64,000 nt of DNA from Saturnia japonica (lineage: Eukaryota; Arthropoda; Insecta; Lepidoptera; Saturniidae), in NCBI GenBank assembly GCA_033032175.1, contig CM065318.1, positions 18,972,001-19,036,000 of the forward strand, given 5' to 3'. A program made the position numbers and the translations under genes. Below, in pieces: positions 22,050-35,631 of the stretch (its first letter is position 1; each line of letters starts with the position of its first letter). A model generated the notes under the pieces. It saw only the letters and a list, made by a program, of their open reading frames with translations. It searched no databases and was not told the origin of the DNA.

Positions 22050-23165
22050 TAAAACGGAAAAGTTTAGACTTCTCAGACTTCTGCATGACAACATGCAATG
22101 CTGTTTTGCCATAGATGGTGAACAGACAAACTTCTTCCCCCTTACCTGTGGGGCGAAGCTAGGATTGTCTTAGTGCCTACTCTGTTTGCCTTATTCTTTG
22201 CGGTGGTAGTTAGAGAAGTCTTACAAACTATTTCTGAAGGAGTGCGCATCTGCTTCCACACAGACAGTAGCCTTTTCAACTTGACTAGACTTAAGGCACG
22301 CTCTAAAGTCGCATACGCACTGATCACTGAGATCATGTATGCTGATGGCCTGTGCTTCCTAGCAGAATCCCTAGACGGCCTGCAACAGCTGATGTCCGTA
22401 TTCCACCATGCCTGCCGTAAGTTCGGCCTGAAGATCAATGTCAATAAGATGGAGGTGATGTCCCTGGACATACATGCTCACGAGACACTGACCATAAAAC
22501 TTGGTGTGGATGTGCTGAAGCAGGTGGATAAATTTCGCTATCTGGGGAACACTGTAACATCCAAGTGTGACCTTGACACAGAGATCAATAGTAGGGTGGG
22601 TGCCGCAACTGCGGCATACGGTAAGCTATGTTCCAAGGTCTTCTGCTCGCATGACCTGATGTTGGCCACTATGATATCTGTTTATATGGCAATCGTGCTG
22701 CCACACCTCCTATACTCCTCTGAGACGTGGTGTGTATACCGCCTCCACACTCGCACTCTAGATCGCTTCCACCTTAAATGCCTCCGTACCATCATGAAGA
22801 TCAGATGATCAGATACAGTGACACATGAAGAGATGCAACATAGAGCCTTCTCATTGGGAACGTTTGGCAACACAGCGGTCGGAATGGTGCAGGATGGTGA
22901 ACAGCCATGTGCGCGAGTTCGAGGTTCAGCGTAAGGCTGTCCTTGATACCAAACGAGACCAGGTAACGGCTCGCCCTCCTGCTGACATAACATATCATTA
23001 TGTGAACGGCGTACTCACGAGCCCTCAGTGCGCACGGAGATTCGCCGCGAAGATAGACTACATAAGCCATCTTCGAGCGCACCAGCGCCATTTCTCAGAC
23101 TAGGAGTCGAAGTGGTCGCCATGGTCGAAATCGGTCGGAACAATCATCATCATCATCATTTTCTA
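22050..23165 (+). pseudogene. LINE reverse transcriptase fragment with C-terminal zinc finger
   Basis: 5'-truncated non-LTR element. An open frame at 22173-22808 carries RT palm and thumb motifs, including [20 protein letters not shown], where the expected YADD is YADG: the second catalytic Asp is lost. It continues [22 protein letters not shown] and [10 protein letters not shown]. After a stop and an internal deletion, 22825-23103 has WERLATQRSEW, DTKRDQ..ARPPADITY and a C2H2-like end CARRFAAKI..SHLRAHQRH whose first Cys is Ser. The 3' end is ATCATCATCATCATCATT at about 23142-23160. Dead copy. Other possibility: an RTE-clade relative; the exact clade is uncertain. Confidence 0.75.
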
Positions 23166-23486
23166 TAATATTAGTGTTTAAATATAGGGTATTGATTAGG
23201 ATGAGAAAGTAAACACATTTTCTAAGCACATCCTATACTTGCTGGGAATTTTCTACACCACACCACATGTTGCAAGTATTAACTATTTATGATTAATTGA
23301 AATTATTTATAAGGAACAGATACTAATAAATATTGAAATGTAAACCTTTATGACCCAATATAGACTTCATTAAAACTGATGTTTCTGATGCTGTGAGAAC
23401 ACTCAAGATTGTATTTTTATTTCTGTAATCTTTCTGACATATTTGATTCCATTGATCGAAACACTTGCTTCTTTTATCTGATACTA

Positions 23487-23600
23487 GCTGACCCGCGCAA
23501 CTTTGCCTGTGTCACATAATGGAAGGTATCACAAAAGGTATAAATTTTCCCAAATTTTTATTGTTAAAGAATTTAACATTTGTTAAAATTCAATTGCTCT
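23487..23600. repeat. Helitron-type terminus (ACTAGCTGACCCGCGCAACT)
   Basis: ACTAGCTGACCCGCGCAACT at 23486-23505 is the inverse of the GC-rich hairpin plus CTAGT end common in insect Helitron-like elements. Only this end is clear; the other end was not located before the mariner at 23871. Confidence 0.45.
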
Positions 23601-23870
23601 TGCATTAAAAATACCTGTCTAATAATAGCACTGCCCTTTCTGACATATTATGATACATATCTCTTTAAGTTTATCACTTATATAATCTGTGGTTATATGG
23701 TAGAAATGTATCTTTCAAATTGTATATAAAATATTATGTTAGCATTATTAAACAAAACAATATCTTAAAATTCAGCCTTTAGACACATGACATTTTTAGC
23801 TGTACCTTGTTTTATAAAATTATTATAAGTAACTAACCTAAGATTGTATTTGATATACTTATTATAATAA

Positions 23871-25139
23871 TAGGTTCTTACATATGAAATTATATAAAGT
23901 CAATTTTTTTTTTTGGAAAATATATTTGATTAATCAAAGTATGCACCATTGTTATCTATGCACTTTTGCCATCTCATAGGTAGTTCATTGATCCCATTAC
24001 TAAAAAAACCATGGGGGCGAGAATCAATAAACTCTTTGAAGGCGGTTTGGACTGCTGCATCAGAGTTGAATTTTTTCCCTTGTAAGAAGTTGTCCAAATA
24101 CCGGAAAAAATGGTAATCTGTTGGAGCAAGGTCCTGGAAGTACGGTGGATGTCGCAGACATTCCAATTGTAGCTCATCTAACTTAGTGGTTGTTTGCTGT
24201 GCAGTGTGTAGTCTTGCGTTGTGGTGAAACAGCAGTGGCCTAGAGCGATTGGCCAATCTCGGTTGTTTAGCAGTTAGTTCTTCCTTCATAGTTTGCAGTT
24301 GCTGACAATAAATATCTGCCGTAATCGTTTGGCCAGATTTTAGAAAGCTGTAGTGAACGACACCGGCGCTAGTTCACCAAACACTCACAAGTATCTTTTT
24401 CCGAGTCAATTTTCGTTTAGGACAGGATTTGGCTGGGTCTCCAGGGTTCAGCCATTGGGACGAGCGCTTCCGATTATCGTACAGTATCCACTTTTCATCA
24501 CAAGTAATGATTCGATTTAAAATCCCTTCATTATTGTGTCGGTTGAGCAAAGTAACACAGCAGTCGACGCGTGTTTGCAAGTTCGCTTCACTCAATTCAT
24601 GAGGTACCCATCGTTCAAGTTTTTTTACTTTCCTGATTTGCTTCAAGTGGATTAATACAGTTTTATCACTTACCCCGAAGCCTGCAACTATCTCTGAAGT
24701 GCTTTGTGATGGATCCGCTTCCACAATAACCTTTAATTCTTCATTTTCCACTTTGGTCTCCGGCCGTCCACGGGGTTGGTTCTGAAGGTCGAAATTTCCA
24801 GAACGAAAACGTTGAAACCAAAATCGTACCGTACTTTCTTTTGCGACACCAGCGCCATACACATCATTAATTCTTCGAGCTGTTTCTGCAGCACTGGTGC
24901 CACGGTAGAACTCGTACTCGTAAATATACCGATATTTCATGTTTTCTATTGTACGGTAATAAGCGACGGCAAAGACAAAGAGGAATGAGGAAAAAACAAA
25001 TGAATGACTGTTTTCAAAACTCAAATGTACCAGCTAAATGAATTTATAAATTTGAAGTTGGAATTCTTAACCAAAAAGGAGATATTTCAGATCAAAGTGG
25101 TCAGTATGACAAAACGCTAATTTCATATGTAAGGAAGTA
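23871..25139 (-). pseudogene. mariner element, left-arm copy, one stop and dead catalytic site
   Basis: Complete in outline: TA at 23871-23872 and 25138-25139, with terminal inverted repeats CTTACATATGAAATTA (23877-23892) and its inverse (25118-25133). The transposase runs on the minus strand in one frame from about 25024 to 23930 and is broken by a single TGA just before 24371, where mariner has a second Trp. N-terminal helix-turn-helix (STVRFWFQRFRSGNFD), first Asp in TCDEKWILYD, third Asp in APTDYHFF. The second Asp is His (FHHNARLH, normally HDNARPH), 34 residues before the third Asp. It is therefore catalytically dead whatever the stop does. Confidence 0.9.
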
Positions 25140-28100
25140 ATATTTTCACAAATTTGTGTAGAACATTAACAGTCTGTTGAGATTGACAAACTTTTCATAA
25201 ACAATAACATTTTGCTCTGAATATTTGATCGAGTCACTAATATTACTACAAAACTACGGCATTTTTTATGAGCGTACTTAAGAAAGTGTAAAAAGCCTAT
25301 TGCTTGCACCTACAGCTGACCCTCAACTAGGTCTGGCTGGCTGGGTGTTTAGAACCTTCAAAACTATCTGGTAAAACTGTTGGTTCGGCTGCTTGGGAAC
25401 AATCTTATGTAAATAAACATGATATGTTTACATATTATGTAAAATTAAGATTTTATATTGTAATTATTAGAGAAATTACAATTTATTATTTTGAAAGGTG
25501 TCTGGAGGGGTGTTTTCTCTATACAAAGTTTCTGGTAATGGATGATGCAATTTTTAATAGTATAATGTAAATAATATCAAAAAAAATATTGGTTTAATAT
25601 TTAAATGAATAATACTATTTTTATGATAATTTTCTGCCACTTACTCTTGTGCAGGTCAAATAACAGAGTGAAATAAATGAAGTGATATTTTTACAACTAA
25701 GATTCATACAACATATTCTTGTTACATGTCATGGAATTGTATATGACTTGTGTCTTTGAAAATATTGTAAAAGTTGTAGAAGAACTATTGCAAAGGGAGG
25801 ATCCTCCGACCAGACGGGTGTTATGTCTGGCGGTCAGCTGCCCAACGGTTGTAGTCGGGTTCTTGTATATACACTCAACGACTGAGTTAATTTCTATAGC
25901 GCAATGTAGGATAGTACGATGCGTCTTAAGTAGCTCGATAGATGTCGCTATGTAGATGTCGCTACAAAGTCATTGTTACTATTACATACTTCTGTTTTCT
26001 TGAACCCGAGTTTATAGCAACAACGGCCAAGGTATATACAATACCACAAGATGTAACAAGAATCTGTTAACCTTATTGTGCTGTCATTAATTAAAATGTT
26101 TTAGGCTCATATAATTAATCACAGTAGATTCTAAACAATGGATTTTAATATGTAAAAGATAGGCCCGCACGTCTCGCCTCACACGCCATGATTGTGGTGA
26201 TGTGACTGTGAGTGCTGTCTTAGACAAACTATCGTACGCTTACTGATTGCGTGAATGTTCTAATTGAGGTCCCGTGTTATTTTTTGTTTTTAATAATGAC
26301 TAATCCGAGTCCATGAAACTTCTGTTACAAAAAACATGTTTTTAAACATCGCCAAGCATGGGTAATTGGCGAAAAATTAATCTCATGATTAAATTTCAAA
26401 TATTTATTTTTTCACTTCGATTTCTCTGTGTGAAATAATTGATTAAAAAAATTATAAATTATAATTACCTTGTTTTTTAAATGTTAAAATTATAACAACG
26501 TTGAAATTTATCGACATCCTCATTATTGACAGAAATAATTCTAATTAAGGTACAACACTATCGAATTCCTTAACTCCGCTTTGAACTCGCGTGTTTATTA
26601 CAACATGTACAACACAATACACAACATATTTAATGTTCGTACATAGTGGTAAATAGAATTAAATAAATAACGTTATTATATTTTAGTGTCTTTTTCTTTT
26701 GAGTAAGTAGAATATTTTGGAGTCGGTTTTGTTTTTGGGGGATTTTTTTTTTCTTCCTGTTTTTAGTGAATCTTGCATTCCGTAGGTGACTGATTAAAAA
26801 AAAAATGAATATAGTTAAATGTACTAAACGCGCTGCACATAATGGCAGCAAACCATCAAACCACCGTAATTCCTAAGTTAATAAGCGTGGTGGTGCTTTT
26901 CAGTCATTGCTAAAAATTAGCGTAGAATCCCGAGTGATTTTAAGATTTTCGCTACTAAAGGACTATCCAATTGAATCTATGGGCGTAATAAAAAATCATT
27001 AAGAAGAGATCAACTGGTGGGTGATTAGCTACCTGAAGGTGTGTACGTAAAATATGATGACGAAACAATTGACGTCAGACTAAAAGATAGAAACTGGTGC
27101 AGTAAAGCTTGGAAGGCTTAATGTTGTCAGATTTGGAAGAAAACAAGTTAATAAATGAGCCACACGACGATAGATAGTTAACGGAAATAACGGGACTGTG
27201 AAAACACGGCAAGGTTACATTGTTTTATTACGGAGTTCCCGTGCCATTATTATATAACAAAGGTGACAAACAAACATACGGCCGGTCTGCAACGGGCCTG
27301 CAACATCAGAAGTATTACAAGCGCGTTGCAGACCCTTTAAAACCTATTTACCCTATTTAAATATAAATTATGAAAAATTTCAACTCTTCTCCATAAATTA
27401 CCCTTTTTATTCCATTGATAACTATTTTCTTTATAAATTAGCTAAGGTAATTAATATATACGGACAGCCTGTTTTCAAAAATAATTTATTTAATTTGATA
27501 TAATCATGCAGTTGGTGTTTTGTTTTGGTTCGTGAAAGCGTCAACCGCGCGAAAGTAAAAAATCAAGTTTCGTACCGACCGCGAGCAACATACACACAAA
27601 AAAAAGATCAGAAAAATTACGTACCATTTTATAGATTTAACAGCTAGCAATAACGGTTATATTTGCTTTGCTCATTATATCTGACGTGTCTAGGACCGGG
27701 CGAACATGCAAAGCTGCCAACTTTATTTCGAGGTAAACAGGGAGATTAAAACTATTTAATATTTTTTATTACCTAAGTATACAGCTTCATAAACTGATGC
27801 GTACATACCGACGTTAAAGAAAGGTTAAGCAAAATTAAAGGGATTAAACTATTATGTGTGTTCAAGGTAGTGATGTTCTACGAGCAATTTGAATCACTCA
27901 CTAGACACTTAACTCTAGCAATTTTTAGGGTTATGACGATATTTTTGTTTTTCAGTGGGTCTTCTCATTTTTGTTCGAACACTCAGTTATTTTTACACTT
28001 TGAGGGGACCGAAGAGTTCTCGAGTAGGGACCACGCACCGGAAAACAGCGTGGACAGACCCGCCACTAGGTGGACCGACTTGGTTTCGCGTATCAGCTCG

Positions 28101-29085
28101 ATAAGAGCAGCATAGGTCCCGTCGCTATGGCAATCTTTGAGGGAAGCCTCCGTCCAATATACCAGATGGAGGATGGAAGATAGACGAGACGTAAAACGTT
28201 TAAACCTTGAGAGAGGAATCAATACAACTTTTATTCTATTACAAGTTACATTCGTATGTTAAGTGACATTCTATTCTAGATTATAACACGGGGGCTTATA
28301 GGGCTAGAACTCGTGTGCAGTTTAGGGAAAATGACGACAGGCGCTTGATAACTCATTTACGTCTTGGTGATAACCAGACTAGTGCTAGAAAATGTCCTTT
28401 CAATACGCTATTTGTGCATCATGGTGTTTTCATAATTAGAAGCGTAAACTCACTGTAAGATAGAAGTTAAACAAGTCCATTTTGTGTAAATTAACAGAGT
28501 CGCTGTTGTTTCTAGGTTACACTGTTAGAGTGACTCAAGGAAAATATAATCTACAGAAGACATTAAGATAAGAAAGCACTATTAACCTATTTATGGATAC
28601 TCCTTTCACTTTTTGTATAAACAAGATAAATTAGTTATTGTGACTTACTGACCTTCTTAATGTTTGGTTGATTAGTGCTAAACACGTCATATGACTTTAT
28701 CTTCACGATTATTGTGTTTATGCTTTTGTATTACATTTTCACCAACGTTTTAGCGTAAATTAGCGGAATCCGGATGGATCACTTCGTACAAGTGGCATAG
28801 TGCAAAGCTGTAAACGTGATTGACTTACGCCATTAGCGACAATACGGCTAATTTCTTTATTTAAATACTCTCATCGTCCTGGACCAATGTAGTACAACTT
28901 AATGTCAGGTTAATCTATAAATTTGTCTCTATATCAAATAAAAATATACCTATAACTATACGGTTGTATATGATATAGTCTATGATTACTTGTTATGATG
29001 TAGGTATTTGTAAATAAATCAGTTGTAACTAAGAGATCACACGGTGTAGTTTCATTTACATTATATAAACAAAATAAAAGTAAAC
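25140..29085. other. left-arm non-coding DNA
   Basis: No gene recognised. Two frames (25719-25955 plus and 27983-28222 minus) are open in both arms but have no family I know. An 11-base inverted repeat GGTCTGCAACG / CGTTGCAGACC at 27284-27294 and 27324-27334 can form a hairpin. The rest is AT-rich; in corrected orientation it would be AMFR intron 1. Confidence 0.4.
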
Positions 29086-29562
29086 ATAATAAAATTAAAG
29101 TGTCTGTTTGTAATGTTTACTAAATGCATGTGAAAGTTTATTTGTACGATACCTATAAAAAAGGCCAATTTTTAAAAATATTTGTCTGTCTGTTTGTTCT
29201 GGATAATCTCCGAAACGGTTGGATCGATTTTGACGGGACTTTTACTGATAGATAGATGATGATATAGGGAGTAACTTAGGCTACTTTTATTTTAGAAAAA
29301 GAATTAGGGTTCCGCACAAATAAAAAAAAACTGGTCACGGTGAATCAATTCGGGCGCTTAAATGGCTTATACTGAGTAAACTATATAATTATAGGCGATA
29401 AAAAGACCTACAAAAAAGTCCGGAAGAGTATATATCTATCTACTAAGGAACATCCACAATAAGCATTTTTGTCTTTAAAATAGCCGGAAGCGGGGGAGCT
29501 AGATTCGCGCGGGTATTCTGTAGTCAACGTGAGCGAAGCCGCGGGCACATCTAGTTTTATAT
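29086..29562. mobile_element. Helitron-like non-autonomous element, family A copy 2
   Basis: Collinear with 16580-17095 and better preserved at the 3' end: GAGCGAAGCCGCGGGCACAT then CTAGT, a GC hairpin with a Helitron-type CTAGT terminus at about 29544-29556. The right-arm duplicate is 38893-39368. No coding region. Confidence 0.65.
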
Positions 29563-30017
29563 AAATGTAATTTCTTCAAGAAGGATGGCACAGTTCTTAT
29601 TAACACGAAATGTACAGAAGCCTCGTTAATATAAGATATAAAAATACATTCTCGGCTCTATTGAGTAGGTATGTTTGTGATCAAACTACGAGAAGGAGGA
29701 TTGTCTGAAAAGATATCATCGGAGTGGACGGGAGCGGGAGTGGGAGTGATTCGGGAAAAAGAACAATACGTTTGCAGTAGTAACAGAATTACAAAGCATT
29801 TAAATTATTAATTTGTACCTATTATAAATATCAAACTACTAACTTTTTGTAATTTTATGAATAACTAACACAACGAATTGATTGAAATATAAAATGTAAT
29901 AATAATAATAAAAAAGAAGCCTTTAACACACCGGAATAACGTAGCTTTCGGTCAGTGAAAGAATTTTTAGATTTGGATCAATATTTCTACAGATTACAAC
30001 TTTTTTTATGGTTTTAG

Positions 30018-30170
30018 ATTTATCGTTGTGGTCACAACCTCACCTGATCTTAAGTGACGATGTGGCCCAAAATGGTAGCACGCTCAGCCTAGTGCAGCTA
30101 CCGGAACACGCCTATTCGTGTTTGGTGACAGATTTTGAACTCGATGCTGGTAGCTAACCACCATGCAACT
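30018..30170. repeat. dispersed lepidopteran-type repeat, copy 2
   Basis: Second member of the family at 1378-1560: 'CTCACCTGATCTTAAGTGAC', 'GATGTGGCCCAAAATGGTAG', 'GCCTAGTGCAGCTACCGGAA'. Outside the inverted arm, in the unique part of the middle contig. Confidence 0.5.
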
Positions 30171-30329
30171 CTTTAATAGATATCGGTTTGAATGGCATTC
30201 ACTTCACATTCAAAATTACTAGTTGGTATTTGATTTAATTACCTTGAGCTCACCTTTATAATAAATCAGTCGCACTTGCTAAATTTGTTGCATCTTCTAT
30301 TTCACACATAAATAAGGTTTAGGTATCTA

Positions 30330-30550
30330 TCTATACATATAATAAAAACGTAACTGATCGATGTCTGTACATAGAAGATATATGAGAAAAACTATTATTG
30401 GGGGTCTCTATCAACGCAGGAGAACCCAAAACAATGATTGTTAGAATTTTTGTCTGTTTGCCAACTTTTGTGCGCGCTAATCTCAGAAACGGCATAACCG
30501 ATTTGGAAACGGTTTTCGCTAATATATTCTGGTAAGGTTCACTTAACATT
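30330..30550. repeat. Helitron-like remnant
   Basis: 'CTATACATATAATAAAAACG' start and 'CTAATCTCAGAAACGGCATA' plus 'ACCGATTTGGAAACGG' are of the kind found inside lepidopteran Helitron-like elements. No 3' end located. Confidence 0.35.
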
Positions 30551-31210
30551 TAGTGTTTGTTTTACTTCAATAAGTTCATAAATAAAAAAGTTATATCAAT
30601 TTTAAAAAGCACGTCGAACATTTGATCGATAAAAATGCTATAAAATAGCTCTTCAGTTGTATTGGCTGAAACTTTGAAACTGGTTTGTAAAATGATGATT
30701 ATTGAAAGTTTACATAAAGTTAAAAATGTACAGTTTAAGAGAATTTGGAACTTTTTAATATGAGTTGACCACACATCTATATAATAAATCATATTAATAA
30801 GTGGTCACCCTAGGTTGAATATAATCACGCAAGCAAGTCGAGTGCCGCATCGCTGCTAGGCAATTCATTCCGAAAAAGATCGATTCGAATCTAACTCTAA
30901 TGTATCGATTCACAATAAATCGAGGTCTAAAAGGCCGATCTCTCCAAAAAATTGACCGTCTTTTATTCACTTTTCAGATTTGTGTTAACAATATAAAAAT
31001 CCCTATTATAGAAAACAAAAAGGACACCACAACAATCGATCTTTTGCTATTTTTATCATGCTAAAGTATCAGTTAAAGAGAAACAAAAAAAGGTGTAGAG
31101 AGAGAGGGAGAATTAATTTCAAAAATTTATTATTATATAAACTGTTGTCGTTATTCTGCTATTGGGTAATTTACTGACACCATAGAGAACGACAGCATAG
31201 TGAAATGAAT

Positions 31211-33345
31211 AATCCATACTAATATTATTATAAATGCGAAAGTAACTCTGTCTGTCCTGTCTGTTGCATTTCATGCCCTGAAATAGACGATGAAGGTTTG
31301 AACGAAGAACGCATGAAACCAAATTTGATGAATTTTTGATATAGAGATATAATGAACCTTAAAGAAAGACATTGGCTTACCTTATGTCGTGACAATAAAA
31401 CTTTAAGACGTGAAATAGGGGATGAAAGATTGTATGAAGAACAAACTATTTCTAAATTTAGGGATATGAAAATTCATATTTATGCTTTTAGGAAGAAATA
31501 ACAGTGTTTCGTGTTTTAAAAAATAAGGGTGATTTACAATATACATAGACTGCAACCGTTGATACTAAGAAAAATGTTCCTGAGACATAAGCTTACATTA
31601 TACAAGAAATATGTCCGTCCTATCATGACATATAAGCTGCGCTACATTCGCTCATACGTCAAAGATCAACATTAATAAATTCCAAATCCTCTAAACCCGA
31701 TTCTTACGTAAAATTAACAAAGCCCCTTGGTACGTTGGTCGAATCGTAAATTGAATATCTTACGCGATCGTACTTCGACACTGCTTCGAATCACGTGAAT
31801 CTGTTGGTGAAAGCTGCCGCGACTTAAACCCGAAAACCGAACATCCCCCGCGAATAACTCCGGCCGCGAATATCTTCACCGATCCCGTTTATAAGATCGA
31901 GGAAATAAACAAATACTACTCCACCGTCTCTCCAAACAAAGCGTGCTCGCGCCCACGCCCGCGAAACCACCGTTCCCTCCACAGGGGATGGGCGGCTAAT
32001 TTCGCTCCCGCAACTCAAGCCTAGGTCCGTTCTCTCGGTGTAGGACCCTTGAGTCATGCAGCCGCTCGCGCGATACTGGTGACACTGCACTTGCAATCAC
32101 GTAGCTACCCACACACATCATTACACACAATATGTACATACATACGTGCACACCACATAAGTACATAGATCCTGTAAGGGACCTTTTTTTCTTATTTTTT
32201 TACGATAGTTACTGTCGATCATGTTTCCAGGATACTAAATACATATACACATGTTCATTCCTTTCTCCTAGAGGCAGGAACATGTTATATGTATGTGTTA
32301 GTTTAGCTCAAATTTTCTACAGATAGGGAATTAGTCAGTTCGCGACCTTTTCACAATCACGGTAACAGCCCAAGCCGACGTCCGGCCACTTTGGCACTTT
32401 GTGCGCATGTTGCTCACGCTTTCGCGGCTGAATGCCTTAAGCGTTCGCCCCCAAGCCTGGTGAAGCTGTCAAAGCCATCAGTGGCTCTATTTCTTTAGGC
32501 TAACAGTATAGTCACTGAGAAAGAAAAAAAACAACTATAATTTTCTTTTGGTTTATCGTGTTCAGAGATTAGTCAGTGTATATACAGTAATATAGCGGGG
32601 TGGTAGGGATCGCGACCACCATACATATAGTGTTAAACACATGTATGATTTTCTTTTGGTTTGTCGTGTTCCGAGGTCAGTCCGTGTATATCTATACTAT
32701 TAATAATTTAGTAAAGCGGACGAGTTTTTTTATTTGTTTGTTTAAACATGGTAATCTCTGGACAACTGGTAGCAGTCGGATTCGAAAAATTATTTTTGTA
32801 TATGATAGCCAGATTCACGAAGAATAGTATAGGCTATCTGGAACTAAGCTAAACCTCTCAGCTAGCCTTAAATATTGATTTTTGTTTAAGTAAGTCGAAG
32901 TGAAAGTGTTCCCGAAGTGCTTTATCCGCATTCTCTGGCGTAATGGTTAGTGATACGTAAATATAATATTGTACAAAAATATTGTTCTTTAGTATATCTA
33001 ACAAAAGTCTCCGGTAACATATGCCTATTTCTTAATAGCATAAGCCACAATAAGGTATTTTGCGTGTTTTTATGTTGAAGATTAAAAATTGATTTTGAGC
33101 TTTATTTTTAGGCTTATTATATTAATCCTTACGAACCAAAGTTATTTCATCATAAAGACAATTAAAATTTTCCTTTTTATAGTATGTAATTAGGACACAT
33201 AGTTTAGGAGAAAATGAAAAATTAAAATACATAATTTGTACTTGCGAGAAGTGATAACAATTATGATTACACGGGTCCGTCGCGTTGGCGGCGCGGTATT
33301 TGTTGGATAAAAACTCGGGAGAAACCGATGGGCACAGCTAGTATT
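31211..33345. mobile_element. composite of Helitron-like ends and inserts
   Basis: A 5'-type end (CATACTAATATTATTATAAA, 31217) and a 3'-type end (GATGGGCACAGCTAGTAT, 33328-33345) may bracket a nested block. Inside are a Jockey-like LINE fragment (31540-31960), a family-B-like piece at 32540-32720 (AGTAATATAGCGGGGTGGTA, also at 35985) and an inverse 'GACAGCTTCACC' repeat (32445-32495). Whether the two ends belong to one element is inference. Confidence 0.35.
31540..31960 (+). pseudogene. Jockey-like LINE, reverse transcriptase C-terminal fragment
   Basis: Plus-strand remnant: a frame reading INKFQIL.TRFLRKINKAPW followed by YVGRIVN matches the 'LQ..FLR.I.NAPWYVRN' block near the end of Jockey-type reverse transcriptases. 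Further on, NPKTEHPPRITPAANIFTDP looks like the C-terminal tail. Frameshifts and stops throughout. Confidence 0.55.
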
Positions 33346-33769
33346 AAATAAATGTTTTGCCTTTTCGGCGTACGCACTGACTGCAACGAAAACACGGCAT
33401 ATAATTTTTTTTTTATTTTTGCTTTTTATTTCATTTCCAAATTTGCTTAAACATTAAACAGCCTCTGTTACTCCCGCATCTCGTATGCTACACATTTAGG
33501 CTACAGACCTTGCCATACAAATATATATACATACGTACTCTCGAAAAACTTAACTCGCCTTTTTCGCAGTCGGGTAAAAAAGCTCACGAGAAAGCAATTC
33601 TTTGGACAATATTTTGAATGGCTCAGTGATAGCATGTTCGGATACTACTTCGATTGACGTAGGTACAAATCCTACGACGAGCCAGTGATTTCTGTGAGCT
33701 GTGACAACGTAGAACTTAACAAAAATATTTATGAGCCCTACCTAGAGTGAAGAAATGCAAATACCTAGG

Positions 33770-34010
33770 ATCTGTTATAAAATACATGCTAGTTACACCA
33801 CTCACCAAACGTAGTTCTGTGCCTAGTTATATCAGCAGGTATGGAAATAGCATCAGTCACAATGCTGACAAGGATGACAAGTTAGCATAGTACGGGCATG
33901 TCATGTGGAGGGATGAAAATCATATAATTAAACTGAATGGACAGCTGAGTGGAAAACATGTTATGCCGACCCTATTTATATGGGATAAGGCTAAGAAGGA
34001 GAAGCTGAAG
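33770..34010 (+). repeat. RTE-like LINE 3' fragment
   Basis: 'GTACGGGCATGTCATGTGGA' and 'CATGTTATGCCGACCCTATT' match the 4378-4672 fragment in order (YGHVM.., ..CADP). No GAT tail here. Confidence 0.5.
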
Positions 34011-34990
34011 CGCTCTCGGACTCCGCGTTGATCGATTTGAGCGCCCGGTGATATATTGTGGATTCGCTAGTGCTCGTGTGGTTAGATTTCACTGTCTAGG
34101 TTTAGCGTATTAACATTTCGGAGTAAATATTTTCCCTAGCACGTACAGCACTCATTAACGTCACCAATTATTATAAACTAATGTTTTCGTTTAAATAATG
34201 GACGTAATTGATTTAAAACTCCTTTGTACGTATGTGTGCGTAACATTACTAGTATCAGTCGATTTTGCGTCATAAAGAAACTTATCTACCTACTTGTACA
34301 GTGTCTGTGATAAGGGCATGAATATTATACAACAATGACACGTCTTCCGTACAAAAGGTTTTTAAATACTATCAAAAAATTACTTCCTAGAATGGAAATC
34401 GGCACCTAGTCTGCGTCTTGAGCAGGGATGTTGTGATAACATATTGTAAATATCCCACTGCTGGGCAATGATCATCTCTTGAAGGAAAGCACAGTTATCA
34501 CCGTACGATCTCACGACGTATTTAAGATCGGATACTGATATATACCTAGAATACTATATTTTCCAACGACAAGTTGTACTTACTGCGTTAAAATTCCTCA
34601 ATCGTTTAGATCCCCCCGAGATGTTTTTCTTCACCGTTAGTCTACAGTGTTGTGAATTGATAACAAATTAATAAGTGTATGCGAATTTTCAAATATTTTA
34701 GTGTACATAGTGAGGCTGAAACCTGTGAATGTCGGACAGATATGGCGTCCGTCTCACCACGAGTTTGCTTTAATATGAGGAATGTAAATTCAATTGGGCA
34801 TGCATCTATTTATGATTGAAGCCTTATATAGCATCCAATTGGGGCAATAATGACTAGAAAATATCTGGTTAATGGCCTACATGAATTAATATGCAAATCA
34901 TTTTAGCTTGTAGCAAAAAAGAAAAATCACGAAAAATACGTGCCGGAATTGAAATATCGTTGTGTATAAATGAGAACAAAGTGTTTCTAA

Positions 34991-35069
34991 TTTACCCTGG
35001 GCATATAGTAGGCCCTTTACCCTAGGCATATAGTAGGCCTTTACCCTGGGCATATAGTAGGCCCTTTAC
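34991..35069. repeat. three tandem units of about 26 bases
   Basis: 'TTACCCTGGGCATATAGTAG' plus GCCC is repeated three times between 34991 and 35069 with single-base changes (CTAGG for CTGGG, GCC for GCCC). A small minisatellite. Confidence 0.85.
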
Positions 35070-35126
35070 CTATAAAATTGTCGTTTTATATAAAAGAAGA
35101 TTCTTTTTTTAAATGAAAGTATATAT

Positions 35127-35515
35127 TTAACAAGACGTAGGGCTAGCTTTTATTGTTCATGCACTTTTGCTATATTAATTAAAGTCCACTGATACCTCTG
35201 CTATAAAAATCTCGGGGACGAGAATCGATGAACTCTATAAAGGCGTTTTTAACCGCTTCATCGGATTTGAAATATTTATCCTGTAACAAACAATCCAAAT
35301 TTGGGAAAAAATTGAATATCAGTTGGAGTAAGAAGAGGTTAGTATGGTGGGTGACAGAGCTTCCAGTCATAACTCCTGTTGTTTTGAGATGGTTCGTTGT
35401 ACGAGCGTTGTAGTTAAGAACAAGTGGACTAGAAGGATTAACAAGTATTGATTTTTTGATAGCGAGGAGCTTGTCCATCATCAAAACAGACCTACAAAAA
35501 ATCACCGAGACCATA
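35127..35515 (-). pseudogene. mariner transposase C-terminal fragment
   Basis: Minus-strand frame with KYFKSDEAVKNAFIEFIDSR and PRDFYSRGI at the end, the C-terminal signature of mariner (..FNSDEEVKNAL..FF..KP..FY..GI). Upstream parts recall LVLNYNART (HDNAR region) but are frameshifted. No inverted repeats found. A different mariner from those at 23871 and 61556. Confidence 0.7.
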
Positions 35516-35631
35516 TTGTGGCTACCTTCTAAGGATCACCCACAATAAGTATTTTTTTCTGTTGTCCACGCGAGCGCAGCTGCGGGCACAGCTAGTTCAC
35601 ACAATAAATGAGTACAAGACAATCCTACTTC

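Larger units (their letters stand above)
18976..29803. repeat. left arm of 10.8 kb inverted duplication
   Basis: Reverse-complement copy of 38652-49455 over its full length, with only scattered differences except in the mariner. Its outer edge is flush with the N gap; its inner edge is the position that pairs with the first base after the second gap. Best read as an unmerged contig overlap. Confidence 0.97.

Noticed and set aside
25719..25955. Frame of 78 codons (MLHVMELYMTCVFEN..), also at 42503-42739
   Set aside because: No motif or splice context; duplication of the arm is not evidence of selection.
26630..26851. Lys-rich frame of 73 codons (also 41607-41828)
   Set aside because: Product of A/T homopolymers on the minus strand; no motif.
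27983..28222. Frame of 79 codons open in both arms (also 40235-40474)
   Set aside because: Conserved only because the arms are copies of one sequence; overlapping antisense frames are equally open and no family is recognised.
31824..32096. Minus-strand GC-rich frame of 90 codons
   Set aside because: Lies antisense to the tail of the Jockey-like fragment; no recognisable content.
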